A DNA stretch of 64,000 nucleotides from Bacillota bacterium (GCA_023436225.1 JAEZKA010000033.1:62001-126000), one strand, 5' to 3'. Positions 51,525 to 60,760 are shown, counted from the first letter of the stretch. The notes: a model not told the origin generated them from the sequence alone. Made by a program: numbers and translations.

Positions 51525-53351
51525 TTATCCCTTCACAGCCAACTGTTGTCCCAAGTATATTCCCCATTCCGTCACCAAGTCAACTGCTCTATATGCCCAG
51601 TAATTTACGATCACGGAGGCAGTGTTACCATTCTTTATCTGAATACGGCCTTGTCCGTAAGGATCCTTGTAATTATCGCCGACTACACCGTTCAGATGCT
51701 CTTGGATATAGCGGATTAAAACCTGATTATCCAGAAGCACAGGCTGTACAACCACTTCGTTATCGCGGAACATATTGATCCCGTCTCCTCCGTCCAATAA
51801 CATATAGTTATGTGATGCCAAGGTATAGGTTTTGTTTAAATCGATGGCTTCTCCACCAACCTTAACGTCCTTAACTCGGTAAGCACCTGCGACCTTAACA
51901 AAATTCTTTTTATCATCAACCACTACTGTGGATGCCACAGAAGTATCAATGGTATAGGTCAATCCGGAAACCTGTAAGAAGCCTCCATTTTCATCCGGTG
52001 CCACACGTGCAGCCATTTCCAATGCATCCAGAATTTCCTGACCAGTTGCTTTTACAACGCAACCTACATTATTAAATGGATGTACCGCGATGACTTCACC
52101 GAAGGTCATGTCCCCTGCATCAATATTAGCTCTAATGCCACCGCCATTTACAAAGGCTATATCAGCCGGGCCGCTCTCTGCCCCTGACTTGCCATTACCC
52201 AGAACATAGCGATAAGCATCAGCACAAAGATCTCCAAGGTTAGTCTCCCTGCTTCGTACCATACGTTTATTCGTCGCCGGATCATTGACTGTCAGCGCTA
52301 CATCAGTCTTGCCTATCTTGGCAGCCAAATCATCTGCAAAACTCTTTTCTATGTCAGCAACAAAGCTGGCAGTAGCTGCATCCTGTTTTGAATAGCCTTT
52401 GATCAGATTAGTGGTGATACTGCCGTCTTTACTCTTGATCACCAAGCGTCCTATGGCACCCAGCTTGGTTCCAGTCTGTGTAAGAACAACGTCTTTACCA
52501 TCTTTATTTTGTACTACATCACCCACAACGGTGCTGTGGGAATGCCCATCTATGAAGGCATCAATACCAGTGGTATTCTTAATAACATCGGTAGAACGCC
52601 ATGGACTGGACTGCTCGTCAATGCCCAAATGCCCTATGGCTATGACATAATTAGCACCTTTCTTTTTCGCATCATTTACTGCGGTCTGAACTGCTTGATA
52701 TAGTTCTTTTCCATTGTTCCCCTCTTTGAAGTTATAGATAAACTTCCCTTTGGCGTCCTGGAAATATGCAGGTGTAGATTTTGTAAAGGATTCCGGTGTT
52801 GTAATACCCACAAAAGCTACTTTCGTTACGCTGGCACCTTTTCCATAGGTGACCATAGTATACGGTTTATAAACAAGTTTATTGGTTCTTAAATCGGTAA
52901 AATTACTGGAAATCACTTTTGCATCAAGCTTCTTCATCAGCTCCTGCATACGATCCATTCCATAATCAAACTCATGGTTTCCAGGTACAAAGATGTCATA
53001 GCCAACCTTATTCATAATATCAACCAGGTATTGACCCTTTGAAAGAGTCCCTATAGCATCCCCTTGCACTGCATCGCCAGCATCAACTAGAGTTACATAA
53101 TTCTTACCATACTCTTTCTCCATTTTGTCCTTATAGGCTGCAACACCGGCATAACCGATATTTGTGACAGTCCCATCCTGGCCCTTGACTTGATTTACGC
53201 CATTATGTACGTCATTTGTGTAGAGAATGACGATATCGCTGTGATTAACCGTCCTACCAGCAGCATTGGCAATGACATTTCCCGGCAACAAGCCAAATGT
53301 CATAACTAGAACCAGTGACAATGAAATAAGCAATTTACTAATTCTTTTCAT
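51525..53351 (-). CDS. Secreted bifunctional metallophosphatase/5'-nucleotidase
   Basis: 608 residues. Signal peptide (cleavage near ANAAG, about residue 32); N-terminal metallophosphatase (residues 38-300) with the dimetal motifs YTNDVHNG, DAGDAVQGD, PGNHEFDYG and DGHSHS; C-terminal 5'-nucleotidase domain (about 350-560) with GDLCADAYRYVLG, VNGGGIRANI and VHPFNN. It hydrolyses nucleotides to nucleosides and phosphate outside the cell. AGGAGG precedes the ATG. The extreme C terminus (IVNYWAYRAVDLVTEWGIYLG) is an extra helical tail. Confidence 0.93.
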   Translation of the reverse strand: MKRISKLLISLSLVLVMTFGLLPGNVIANAAGRTVNHSDIVILYTNDVHNGVNQVKGQDGTVTNIGYAGVAAYKDKMEKEYGKNYVTLVDAGDAVQGDAIGTLSKGQYLVDIMNKVGYDIFVPGNHEFDYGMDRMQELMKKLDAKVISSNFTDLRTNKLVYKPYTMVTYGKGASVTKVAFVGITTPESFTKSTPAYFQDAKGKFIYNFKEGNNGKELYQAVQTAVNDAKKKGANYVIAIGHLGIDEQSSPWRSTDVIKNTTGIDAFIDGHSHSTVVGDVVQNKDGKDVVLTQTGTKLGAIGRLVIKSKDGSITTNLIKGYSKQDAATASFVADIEKSFADDLAAKIGKTDVALTVNDPATNKRMVRSRETNLGDLCADAYRYVLGNGKSGAESGPADIAFVNGGGIRANIDAGDMTFGEVIAVHPFNNVGCVVKATGQEILDALEMAARVAPDENGGFLQVSGLTYTIDTSVASTVVVDDKKNFVKVAGAYRVKDVKVGGEAIDLNKTYTLASHNYMLLDGGDGINMFRDNEVVVQPVLLDNQVLIRYIQEHLNGVVGDNYKDPYGQGRIQIKNGNTASVIVNYWAYRAVDLVTEWGIYLGQQLAVKG

Positions 53352-53468
53352 AGATTGAACCTCCTGAAATAAAATAGTGTACTCTTTGATTATATCACTC
53401 GTCCTAAGTTATAACAAGAAGCATTGGTAAATTTTACAATTTATTCGTTTGACGCTATCATTACGCCC

Positions 53469-53933
53469 CTACTTACTGATATCGTACATTTCTCTGTAAG
53501 CTTTATTTTGTCTGCAGTCTAAAAAATCTCTGTACGGCATATGTCCGTCCATATACCTCCATAAGGTTATAAAGGTTGGCTCCACTTCAATAATAACCTG
53601 ATTTTTCAAGTGGGTATAGGCATCATAGGATGTTCTGAAATATCTTTTATATACTTCACAAAATTCGGGAGCATCATCGGAATGTCCAATGATCTTTGCG
53701 ATACCTTCCAGCTGGATATTATCAGTACAAAGTGCTACATTTTGATTCTTAAGTATTTGTTGAGTTTTTAAAAATCGTCTATCTGTCTGAAATAATATTT
53801 TATGCCCCATTATGATGCAGCTCATATTTCTGGCTGTCACTCTATCCTCAAAGCTGGTAGCTAACACCATTACCCTATTGCTACCCAATTGATTAAAAAC
53901 CTCTTCCATCATCACATTATAATTTAAATCCAT
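53469..53933 (-). CDS. Pyridoxamine 5'-phosphate oxidase-like flavin protein
   Basis: 154 residues of the PNPOx-like split-barrel fold: VMVLATSFEDRVTARNMSCIIMGHKILFQTD, then QNVALCTDNIQLEGIAKIIGH, family-typical strands around the flavin site. Members bind FMN, F420 or haem and act as reductases or stress proteins; the exact cofactor is not readable. The ATG at 53933 is chosen with GGAGG 6 bases upstream. Single gene between the nucleotidase and the XRE regulator. Confidence 0.83.
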   Translation of the reverse strand: MDLNYNVMMEEVFNQLGSNRVMVLATSFEDRVTARNMSCIIMGHKILFQTDRRFLKTQQILKNQNVALCTDNIQLEGIAKIIGHSDDAPEFCEVYKRYFRTSYDAYTHLKNQVIIEVEPTFITLWRYMDGHMPYRDFLDCRQNKAYREMYDISK

Positions 53934-54017
53934 TTTGATCCTCCATTCTATAACCATTTTGTTCAACTATTGATACAAGCTTGCCATATGCGTGGTTATT
54001 CTTCCATTCTTTATTTA

Positions 54018-54695
54018 TCACCTTAGCTTACCGCCATGAAAGACTAATTCATAAATCTTTACTGACCGACAATAAATTTCTTCATGCCCCTGGAACCATT
54101 CAAAGCTACCAGTAGAATAACAATGGTAGGTATAATCACCGCTTTGATAGAGTACTGGGCCTCTGTAAGGTGCTTCCTTTGTGATATGACGTAGGGCTTC
54201 CTTCAAAAAATCTCCCGAGAAATTATCTCCTAGTAGCCGTCCTGTAAAGTTCATACACCAAACAGGTTTTCCTTGATACCAGACTGCTTCCTCTCCACCA
54301 AATTGCTCCGCACCGATATAGGAATCAATGTACAGGTAATCGCCATCACTAAAATGCAGATCCTGAGACTGAGGTCTGGATGGGGCTGATCTCGGCCCAT
54401 ACGCTGAGTAGGTTGATGTCTTAGCTTTCAATAAAAACTCTATTATTTCTTCTGTATCCGTTTTGTCTTTCGTGATATTGGAAAGAAAGTAATCACTTTC
54501 TTCCTCTTTTACAAGTCGATCAATACTTATCTTGAAGGTGTTACTTAGCTTAATCAGGTTATCGATATCAGGGTATCCCTGACCCAGCTCCCATTTTGTA
54601 ATTGCCTGTCTTGATATTCCGATAATTTCACTCAGTGCCTCCTGAGAAAGTCCTCTTTCTCTTCTTAGAATTGCTAATTTATCTTTAAATTCCAT
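54018..54695 (-). CDS. XRE-family regulator with C-terminal DUF5680 domain
   Basis: 225 residues: an N-terminal helix-turn-helix of the XRE type (residues 5-60: LAILRRERGLSQEALSEIIGISRQAITKWELGQGYPDIDNLIKLS) and a C-terminal DUF5680 domain (about 80-225: YSAYGPRSAPSRPQSQDLHFSDGDYLYIDSYIGAEQFGGEEAVWYQGKPVWCMNFTG). The combination is common in clostridia and bacilli; the second domain probably senses a ligand. AAGGGGG precedes the ATG. Confidence 0.88.
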   Translation of the reverse strand: MEFKDKLAILRRERGLSQEALSEIIGISRQAITKWELGQGYPDIDNLIKLSNTFKISIDRLVKEEESDYFLSNITKDKTDTEEIIEFLLKAKTSTYSAYGPRSAPSRPQSQDLHFSDGDYLYIDSYIGAEQFGGEEAVWYQGKPVWCMNFTGRLLGDNFSGDFLKEALRHITKEAPYRGPVLYQSGDYTYHCYSTGSFEWFQGHEEIYCRSVKIYELVFHGGKLR

Positions 54696-54849
54696 GTTTA
54701 CCCCCTTCTCTTAAAGCCAAATAATATATTTGTAATTGACGTCTTTACAATCCTCATATGATGAAACCATCATATCATATTTATTTTCCTGTATCTACCA
54801 ACCATTTAGAACTGTATCTGCAACTATTGGTTGCAATAGGGAATAAAAA

Positions 54850-54877
54850 AAGGCTCATAGCTTTCGTTATGAACCTT
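54850..54877 (-). terminator. Terminator downstream of the tRNA remnant
   Basis: AAGGTTCATAAC pairs with GCTATGAGCCTT (two G-U pairs), followed on the minus strand by TTTTTTATTC. Confidence 0.75.
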
Positions 54878-54884
54878 ACAACAT

Positions 54885-54950
54885 ACTGCAGTCGATGGGG
54901 ACAACCGGAACTTCGTTCCGGTGAACCAAGGGTTCAAGTCCCTCTTTAGT
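54885..54950. pseudogene. tRNA-derived remnants between two terminators
   Basis: ACTGCAGTCGATGGGG (54885-54900) copies the acceptor end of the tRNA-Leu next door in the same orientation. AGGGTTCAAGTCCCT (54929-54943) is a T-arm in the opposite orientation, preceded by the hairpin CCGGAACTTCGTTCCGG. Neither forms a complete tRNA. Confidence 0.55.
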
Positions 54951-54958
54951 AAAAAAAT

Positions 54959-54987
54959 AAGAAGCATGATTTTGCATCATGCTCCTT
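54959..54987 (-). terminator. Terminator of tRNA-Leu
   Basis: AAGGAGCATGAT/ATCATGCTTCTT stem followed on the minus strand by ATTTTTTTAC. Confidence 0.8.
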
Positions 54988-54997
54988 ATTTTATAAC

Positions 54998-55081
54998 TGC
55001 AGTCGAGGGGACTTGAACCCCTACCCAGAAACCCGGACTAGATCCTTAGTCTAGCGCGTATGCCAATTCCGCCACGACTGC
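54998..55081 (-). tRNA. tRNA-Leu(AAG)
   Basis: 84 bases form a class II tRNA: acceptor GCAGTCG/CGACTGC, D-arm with GGCGGAATTGGCATACGC, anticodon stem CTAGA/TCTAG around the loop CTAAGGA (anticodon AAG), long variable arm CCGGGTTTCTGG and T-arm GGGGTTCAAGTCCCC. Discriminator base A fits leucine. CCA is not encoded. The A at position 34 would normally be converted to inosine by TadA. Confidence 0.93.
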
Positions 55082-55322
55082 AAACCATATGTTGTGCGCC
55101 GGATAATGTCCAGCGAACGAACTTTATTATACCAAGAACTATAGCAGAATGCAAGTGATTTTTTATGAAATTATACTATAATTTTTGCCTCAGGTTTCAT
55201 TATTTACATCAACTGCTTATTTTATACAAACAGGACCGCACTACCGACTTTATTTCCGATATTCTTTTATAAATGCCTTTACCTGATCTAGCGCTGGTGA
55301 CTGGCGTGCATCATACTTCCTT
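55082..55322. other. Intergenic region
   Basis: No gene or strong signal; it should contain the tRNA promoter and the end of the glycohydrolase transcript. Confidence 0.4.
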
Positions 55323-57458
55323 TTAGAAAACTGTTATTTTACGATATTTACAATGACTTCCCTTTAAGACCGATACTCCTGTCGAACCGGTAAGATACGG
55401 ATGCTCTGTATCTGTATACTCTAAGGTAACTTCCTCATTAATCTTTGCCTTCAGGCAATTACTCGTAACCGTAATCTCCACCTTATATTCTGTATTTGCT
55501 TTCCATGTGAAATCTTTACTCACCAGAACATCATAGCCATTATCATTTTTAAGCAATGCCACCTTATTGTCCGGATACAGTCCGACTGCATAAGACCGAA
55601 TTGCTCCCTGTACACGTACGTTCACCATATGGTATTCCCCTATAACCGGGGTAAAGTAAAAGGTTGCCGTATAGTCTGTCCAATCATGCCTTCCGGTATA
55701 GGCTTCTGCAAAATCCGAACAGGATAAATTTAACTGACCATCCTGCAGATACATGAGTCCTTTTAATTTTGTCATCTGGCTTATCTCACGATGCAGACCG
55801 TTCCAGTTCTCTTCCCTTTCTTTATCAAACTCTATGGAGTAATCCGGTGTTCCATCCACATAGAGATCATCAATCAAACCAACAAAATCTATCATTTCAT
55901 TTTGAAGGCCAAGTATACTGAAGCAAAATCCCATTTCATCAATTAATGAGCCTTCCATTGCAGGTATTCTGCACTCCAGCGCTTTCCATTCCCCCTTTTT
56001 CAAAGGAACCGGATTGCTCCGATATATCTTTTCACTATGCTCTTCTCTGACAAACAGGCTAACCACTGCTTCTCTTCCGTATTCGGGAATATAAGCACTA
56101 CCATGAATCGTCTGACCGGTATATACCAACGGAGAAAAACTGGGATCCATACGACTGTCATGAAAATCCGCCGGTTTATAATAAGTCTTCTTATATAAGT
56201 ACACATTTTCACCGGGGCACATCGGCTTGACCACTGCTTTTAATGCTCTGCTGCCGCTACTTGCTGCTTCGCTCGTGTTAATCAGTTCATATTCTATCCG
56301 ATTATTTATATTCGCGTCATTACTCTCTGCCCGAACACGAATCGCATGTGTTGATCCAGGATATTCAAAATGGCAGCCGTCAATTCTCTGCTCCATAATC
56401 GTTTTCCATGGCTCCGGTGCTTCTTCCCCGTCAATAGCAAATGCCAGCTTGGCAATATAGGTGGCACCAAAGGGAATATCCATAATGTTTAAGGAACCAA
56501 TTACACTGGAGCATGCAAGAAAATCGTTGATCGGCTTTCTCCATTTATCATAGCCTATTCCTTCCAACCCGTTGCGGACACCCATAATCGTTGCAATATT
56601 ACCTACGTTACAGTCGGTGTCCCAGCCGCACATATTACAGATATTTAAGGTATCTGAGAAATCTCCCTCACCGTACAGAAGAGCTAAAATCATAACAGCG
56701 ACATTAGGAATGATATGACAACTTCCTGGATATTTATCGTAACCAAAATTGTTGTATATGTATTCAAAGCATTTTCTCCAATTGGAGGGGTTCTCCGCAT
56801 AGAAGCTCATAACAGCTTTCACAACTCTATAATATTCACAATCCTGCGGAATATAGGAGAGTCCTTTTTCGATTATCTTAATAATATCTTTTTCCACAAA
56901 TGCATAACTGATACATGTTGCAACAAAAATACCGCCATAGATTCCGTTCCCGTCATGCGTAACACTTGCTGCCTTCGCAGCGTACTTTGCTGCTAAATCC
57001 GGATTCCCCGGTGTCACCAGTCCCCAGGTATCAATAAATATTTGTCCGCCAATCTGTTCCGCTGTTGTATATCCGTTCTGCTCGATGCTTCCGCTCCTAG
57101 GAGCCTTTATTCCGTTGCGGAGATTCAAATAAGCCGTATGCTCTGTGGAGATTCCATAACCCCCCCACCAGAAGAAGCCATGCTCAAAGGGCGCGTAATT
57201 TAGAAGTGCCTCAGCAACATCCTGTGCCTCCAGATCATATCCGTTTCTGCTATCCTCTAATGCTTTTAAGAAAAAGAGCGGTCCGTTACTGTCATCATCA
57301 GCCGCAAAATCTCTGTAATCTACCGGATAATGATCTAATTCACCGTATATATTTTTAATTTTCTCATACGTCCAACCTTCGATTGGCGCTCCCAATCGTA
57401 CTCCTATAATCTTTGCAAGCCAACCGGCGTAAATTTTTTCGATATACTCACTCTTCAT
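55323..57458 (-). CDS. ADP-ribosylglycohydrolase-family enzyme with C-terminal beta domain
   Basis: 711 residues. Residues 1-350 form an ADP-ribosyl-glycohydrolase (ARH) fold with its dimetal motifs: FAADDDSNGP, THDGNGIYGGI and CGWDTDCNVGNI. The remaining about 350 residues are beta-rich, including a jelly-roll, laminin-G-like end (DWTDYTATFYFTPVIGEYHMVNVRVQG, YKVEITVTSNCLKAKINEEVTLEY), probably for sugar binding. No signal peptide is seen, so it acts in the cytoplasm. Next door are a ribokinase and a LacI-ribokinase fusion, which points to ribose released from an N- or O-riboside. The start at 57458 is tentative; an ATG at 57470 and a TTG at 57479 are alternatives. Confidence 0.85.
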   Translation of the reverse strand: MKSEYIEKIYAGWLAKIIGVRLGAPIEGWTYEKIKNIYGELDHYPVDYRDFAADDDSNGPLFFLKALEDSRNGYDLEAQDVAEALLNYAPFEHGFFWWGGYGISTEHTAYLNLRNGIKAPRSGSIEQNGYTTAEQIGGQIFIDTWGLVTPGNPDLAAKYAAKAASVTHDGNGIYGGIFVATCISYAFVEKDIIKIIEKGLSYIPQDCEYYRVVKAVMSFYAENPSNWRKCFEYIYNNFGYDKYPGSCHIIPNVAVMILALLYGEGDFSDTLNICNMCGWDTDCNVGNIATIMGVRNGLEGIGYDKWRKPINDFLACSSVIGSLNIMDIPFGATYIAKLAFAIDGEEAPEPWKTIMEQRIDGCHFEYPGSTHAIRVRAESNDANINNRIEYELINTSEAASSGSRALKAVVKPMCPGENVYLYKKTYYKPADFHDSRMDPSFSPLVYTGQTIHGSAYIPEYGREAVVSLFVREEHSEKIYRSNPVPLKKGEWKALECRIPAMEGSLIDEMGFCFSILGLQNEMIDFVGLIDDLYVDGTPDYSIEFDKEREENWNGLHREISQMTKLKGLMYLQDGQLNLSCSDFAEAYTGRHDWTDYTATFYFTPVIGEYHMVNVRVQGAIRSYAVGLYPDNKVALLKNDNGYDVLVSKDFTWKANTEYKVEITVTSNCLKAKINEEVTLEYTDTEHPYLTGSTGVSVLKGSHCKYRKITVF

Positions 57459-57547
57459 ACTAGTACCCATGCCTTTCAATTATTTGATCCCCTACCCCAG
57501 TAATATGGACAGGTTTGAAGTATCCTAGAATTTATGCTTTGCTGCCA

Positions 57548-58474
57548 CTACTCTATTTCCCCCAAAATACTTTCTGTTTCCTCTCTTGTAGGTATAGAAC
57601 TTTGCGCTCCCTTTCTTGTAACTACTATTGAAGAAGCAATAGTAGCCAGCTTGATTGCCTCACCTTCTGTTTTTCCTTCTGCCAATCCAACAACAAATGC
57701 ACCGTTAAAGCAATCACCGGCAGCTGTTGTATCAACCGCGTCTACTTTTCTTGCCGGATAGTGGGAGGTTATTTTCTCATTAACGAATAAGCAGCCTCTC
57801 TCTCCCATTGTAACAATCACATTTTTCACGCCTTTTGTTATCAATGATTTAGCGCCTCTTTCGATAGACTTCAGATCATCCTTTTCTTCTTTGCTAAGCT
57901 TAATTAATTCTGTTTCATTTGGGATGATATAATCTATCGTTTTCAGCTTCTCATCCGGTATACTTTCCGGTGCCGGTGCCGGATTTAAAATCACCGTTTT
58001 ACCCAGTTCCTTTGCTCTGGTTAATGTATAAGTAATGGCTTCCTCCGGAATTTCCATTTGCAGCAATACATAATCACATTGCTCAAAGAGCGGATCGTGT
58101 TCCTTCAAGTAGGCAACATCGCACTCGTTATTGGCTCCCGGAATCACAACTATCGTATTTTCTCCCTTTGAGTTTATGTAAATAACAGCTGTTCCTGTTG
58201 GCTTATCCATACTTTCTTTTAAATATGACACATCCACATTACAGGAGGAAAGCTGTTCCTTTTGTATCTTCCCGAAATTGTCTTTTCCCACACATCCAAG
58301 CATTGTCACGTTTCCGCCCATTCTTCCAATTGCACAGGCCTGATTGGCACCCTTGCCCCCGGGAATATACGAAATATCCTCTCCCAGTATTGACTCTCCA
58401 ACCAACGGTAATTTATCAACAAGGATAACCAAATCCATATTTAAGCTTCCAACCACCAAGACATTCTTTTTCAT
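57548..58474 (-). CDS. rbsK: Ribokinase
   Basis: 308 residues of the PfkB family, close to RbsK: GSLNMDLVILVDKLPLVGES (N-terminal lid), GGKGANQACAIGRMGG, GTAVIYINSKGENTIVVIPGANN, and the catalytic loop DTTAAGDCFNGAF with the base Asp. It phosphorylates ribose (or a close sugar) with ATP in the cytoplasm. The start ATG at 58474 has AAGG six bases upstream; a GTG sits directly before it. It is followed by the ARH-family gene in the same operon. Confidence 0.92.
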   Translation of the reverse strand: MKKNVLVVGSLNMDLVILVDKLPLVGESILGEDISYIPGGKGANQACAIGRMGGNVTMLGCVGKDNFGKIQKEQLSSCNVDVSYLKESMDKPTGTAVIYINSKGENTIVVIPGANNECDVAYLKEHDPLFEQCDYVLLQMEIPEEAITYTLTRAKELGKTVILNPAPAPESIPDEKLKTIDYIIPNETELIKLSKEEKDDLKSIERGAKSLITKGVKNVIVTMGERGCLFVNEKITSHYPARKVDAVDTTAAGDCFNGAFVVGLAEGKTEGEAIKLATIASSIVVTRKGAQSSIPTREETESILGEIE

Positions 58475-58516
58475 CACTTACCTTCTTTCCACCCAACATT
58501 TTTATTACTAAAATAC

Positions 58517-58569
58517 TTTCCGAAATTATTTTCCTGAAATTATGTTACCATATTTTCTCTATATGTCAA
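58517..58569 (-). promoter_or_regulatory. rbsK promoter with direct repeat
   Basis: TTGACA (58564-58569) and TAACAT (58542-58547) lie 16 bases apart on the minus strand. Downstream, the element TTTCC(T)GAAATTAT occurs twice in tandem (58517-58529 and 58530-58543), each with a small TTTC...GAAA palindrome; it could bind a regulator. Confidence 0.5.
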
Positions 58570-58710
58570 CATCTATTTATGTAATCATGTATGATTAATC
58601 CCTTTACTAAAACTGTTTATCATCATCCAATCAGATGGACGAATCATAAGTCTTTGATGGATCAGTAATTTTGTATGGAAGAATCGGGCAATGTTTTATG
58701 GCAAAAAAAT

Positions 58711-58752
58711 AATGGTATGCTTCCGAGCAATCCTGCTCTTAGTCATACCATT
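58711..58752 (-). terminator. Terminator of the LacI-ribokinase gene
   Basis: AATGGTATG/CATACCATT stem with an inner GAGCA/TGCTC, followed on the minus strand by ATTTTTTTGCC. Confidence 0.85.
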
Positions 58753-58787
58753 ATTGATTCCCATGCAACCGGTGTGTGTATTTTACA

Positions 58788-60719
58788 TTATAGCACTTCT
58801 TTCGTCGAATTTATGATATCATACTGATACAGATCAAGTGTCATTCGATCAGGCATGGACGGTTGTGCACCCGGCCTCGTGATACTAATTCCTGCCGAAT
58901 ACGTTGCAAACTTTATTGCAGTAATCAGGTCATTGCCTTCACTCAAAAATACAGCCAGCGCACTAATAAAGGCATCCGCCGCACCGGTTGTGTCAAAAGC
59001 CTCAAAAGGAGCTGCCATAAAGGAGATCGAAAGCTCTTTGTTTTTCAAATAGCATCCCTTGCTCCCCAGCGTTACGATAATATTTTTTACCCCTTTATTA
59101 AACAATATTTCCGCTTTTTGTGAAACCGAATAGTCTCCCTTCACCAAACGGTGAATTTCTTTTTCGTTAGGCACAAGATAATCTATTTTTTTCAAAATCT
59201 TATCTTCCAGTGCCTCTATTGTGGATGGCTTCACTATAACCTTTGTTCCAGTCTCCTGACATAGATCAATTGTATATTCAGCCGTTTTTTTTGAAATTTC
59301 CAAAGAGATCAGGCAAAATTCAGCACCCTCAAATAATCCTTTGTATTTTTTTATCTGGTATTTATCCAGACTGTTATTTGCACCCGGATAGACAACAATT
59401 GTACTTTCTCCGTTTTTAGCAACATTAATATAAGCTTTGCCCGTCGGTAAGCTAGGGACAAAATTGATACCATCTGTTTTTACAGAACTCTTCACAAGAT
59501 TATTATATATTTTCTTTCCGTCATCATCATTTCCCAAGCAGCCAACGGCATATACCAAACCACCCAGCCTGCCCGCTCCGACTGCCTGATTCGCTCCCTT
59601 GCCTCCGGGTAATAATACCACATAATCCGAAATCAATGTCTCTCCGTCTGTAGGTAAACTGTTGACATTAATCGTTACATCCATATTCATACTGCCGACA
59701 ACAATGATTTTTCTGCTTTGATTATAGGTGTTTTTAGCAGGCTCACTAACACTTTCCCGCCTGATTAACGATATGTCAATTTGTTTACTGCAGCTGTTGG
59801 GAAGCGATTTGCTTTCTATTATGCTAAGCATAGCTTCGACTGCATTTTTCCCAATTTCGTCAATAGTCAAATCCACAGTATCCAACTTAGGATTTAATAT
59901 ATTCGCCAATTCCATACCGTTTATGCTGACGACGGATATGTCTTTCGAAATTTGTAAACCAAGACTACCGCAGGTCTGATAAACACTACAGGCTATTCTT
60001 TCATTTTCACATACAATAGCGGTAATATTCATATTAATAAACTGATGTGTTCCTATGGTTCCCGCATCCAATTCATCCTGTCCTTCGAACACCTTAGTGT
60101 TGTCGAATAAGATATCATTCTCATAAAGAGCTTTCATATATCCCTGCTTTATGTTGTCACTCTCTGCATTATTGCATAATAAAAGTCCTATATTTCTATG
60201 ATTATTTTTTATGACATGATGTGCAGCCAAATAGCCTGCTTCTTTGTAATCGACAAATACTTGGGCTGAAGATCTATCGTCCTTTTCCTCTTTTAATAAG
60301 ATCAAAGGTATATTTTCTTTGCATAAAATATCGATCGCCTTTTTTGCATCTCCTATACTGTATAAAAGAATGGCTTCAATATTTTTGCTGGTTAACATCT
60401 GTATGTATTTTTCTTCATCTTCCTCAGTCATTGTAAAATAAATCAATGTATGATATCCGTTTTTTATTCCTGCTTTCTCCACACTTGATATCAAAATATC
60501 CTTATTTTCATAATCTCTCGGAATAATCAAACCGAAGGTATAAGATCTGCCGAAAGCGTTTTCTTTTATCTTTGAATATGGCGTATATTGATATTCCTTT
60601 ACATATTTTAGTACTTTTTTTCTTGTCTCCTCGCTAATATCAGCATCTTTGTTATTCAAAACTTTTGAAACAGTGCTAATAGACACATTCGCAAGTGTTG
60701 CAATATCCTTTATTGTCAT
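58788..60719 (-). CDS. LacI-type repressor fused to a ribokinase-like kinase
   Basis: 643 residues. Residues 1-45 are a LacI helix-turn-helix (TIKDIATLANVSISTVSKVLNNK); 58-325 a periplasmic-binding-protein-like sensor; 336-640 a PfkB kinase. Kinase motifs are GSMNMDVTI, GGKGANQA (372-379), YPGANN (444-449) and DTTGAADAF with the catalytic Asp582. The usual GAGD is GAAD here. The ribose-binding lid Asn/Asp positions are largely kept, so the kinase is probably active or at least able to bind sugar. The upstream promoter bears a LacI-type palindrome at the transcription start, suggesting self-repression. Neighbour to rbsK and the ARH gene. Confidence 0.88.
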   Translation of the reverse strand: MTIKDIATLANVSISTVSKVLNNKDADISEETRKKVLKYVKEYQYTPYSKIKENAFGRSYTFGLIIPRDYENKDILISSVEKAGIKNGYHTLIYFTMTEEDEEKYIQMLTSKNIEAILLYSIGDAKKAIDILCKENIPLILLKEEKDDRSSAQVFVDYKEAGYLAAHHVIKNNHRNIGLLLCNNAESDNIKQGYMKALYENDILFDNTKVFEGQDELDAGTIGTHQFINMNITAIVCENERIACSVYQTCGSLGLQISKDISVVSINGMELANILNPKLDTVDLTIDEIGKNAVEAMLSIIESKSLPNSCSKQIDISLIRRESVSEPAKNTYNQSRKIIVVGSMNMDVTINVNSLPTDGETLISDYVVLLPGGKGANQAVGAGRLGGLVYAVGCLGNDDDGKKIYNNLVKSSVKTDGINFVPSLPTGKAYINVAKNGESTIVVYPGANNSLDKYQIKKYKGLFEGAEFCLISLEISKKTAEYTIDLCQETGTKVIVKPSTIEALEDKILKKIDYLVPNEKEIHRLVKGDYSVSQKAEILFNKGVKNIIVTLGSKGCYLKNKELSISFMAAPFEAFDTTGAADAFISALAVFLSEGNDLITAIKFATYSAGISITRPGAQPSMPDRMTLDLYQYDIINSTKEVL

Positions 60720-60760
60720 TTAAAAATCTCCTCACCGGACTTAATCAGAAAACACTTTAG

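Noticed and set aside
49031..55081. Complete integrated mobile element between tRNA copies
   Set aside because: The repeats are suggestive, but no integrase, relaxase or phage gene lies between them, so I list it only as a possible scar.
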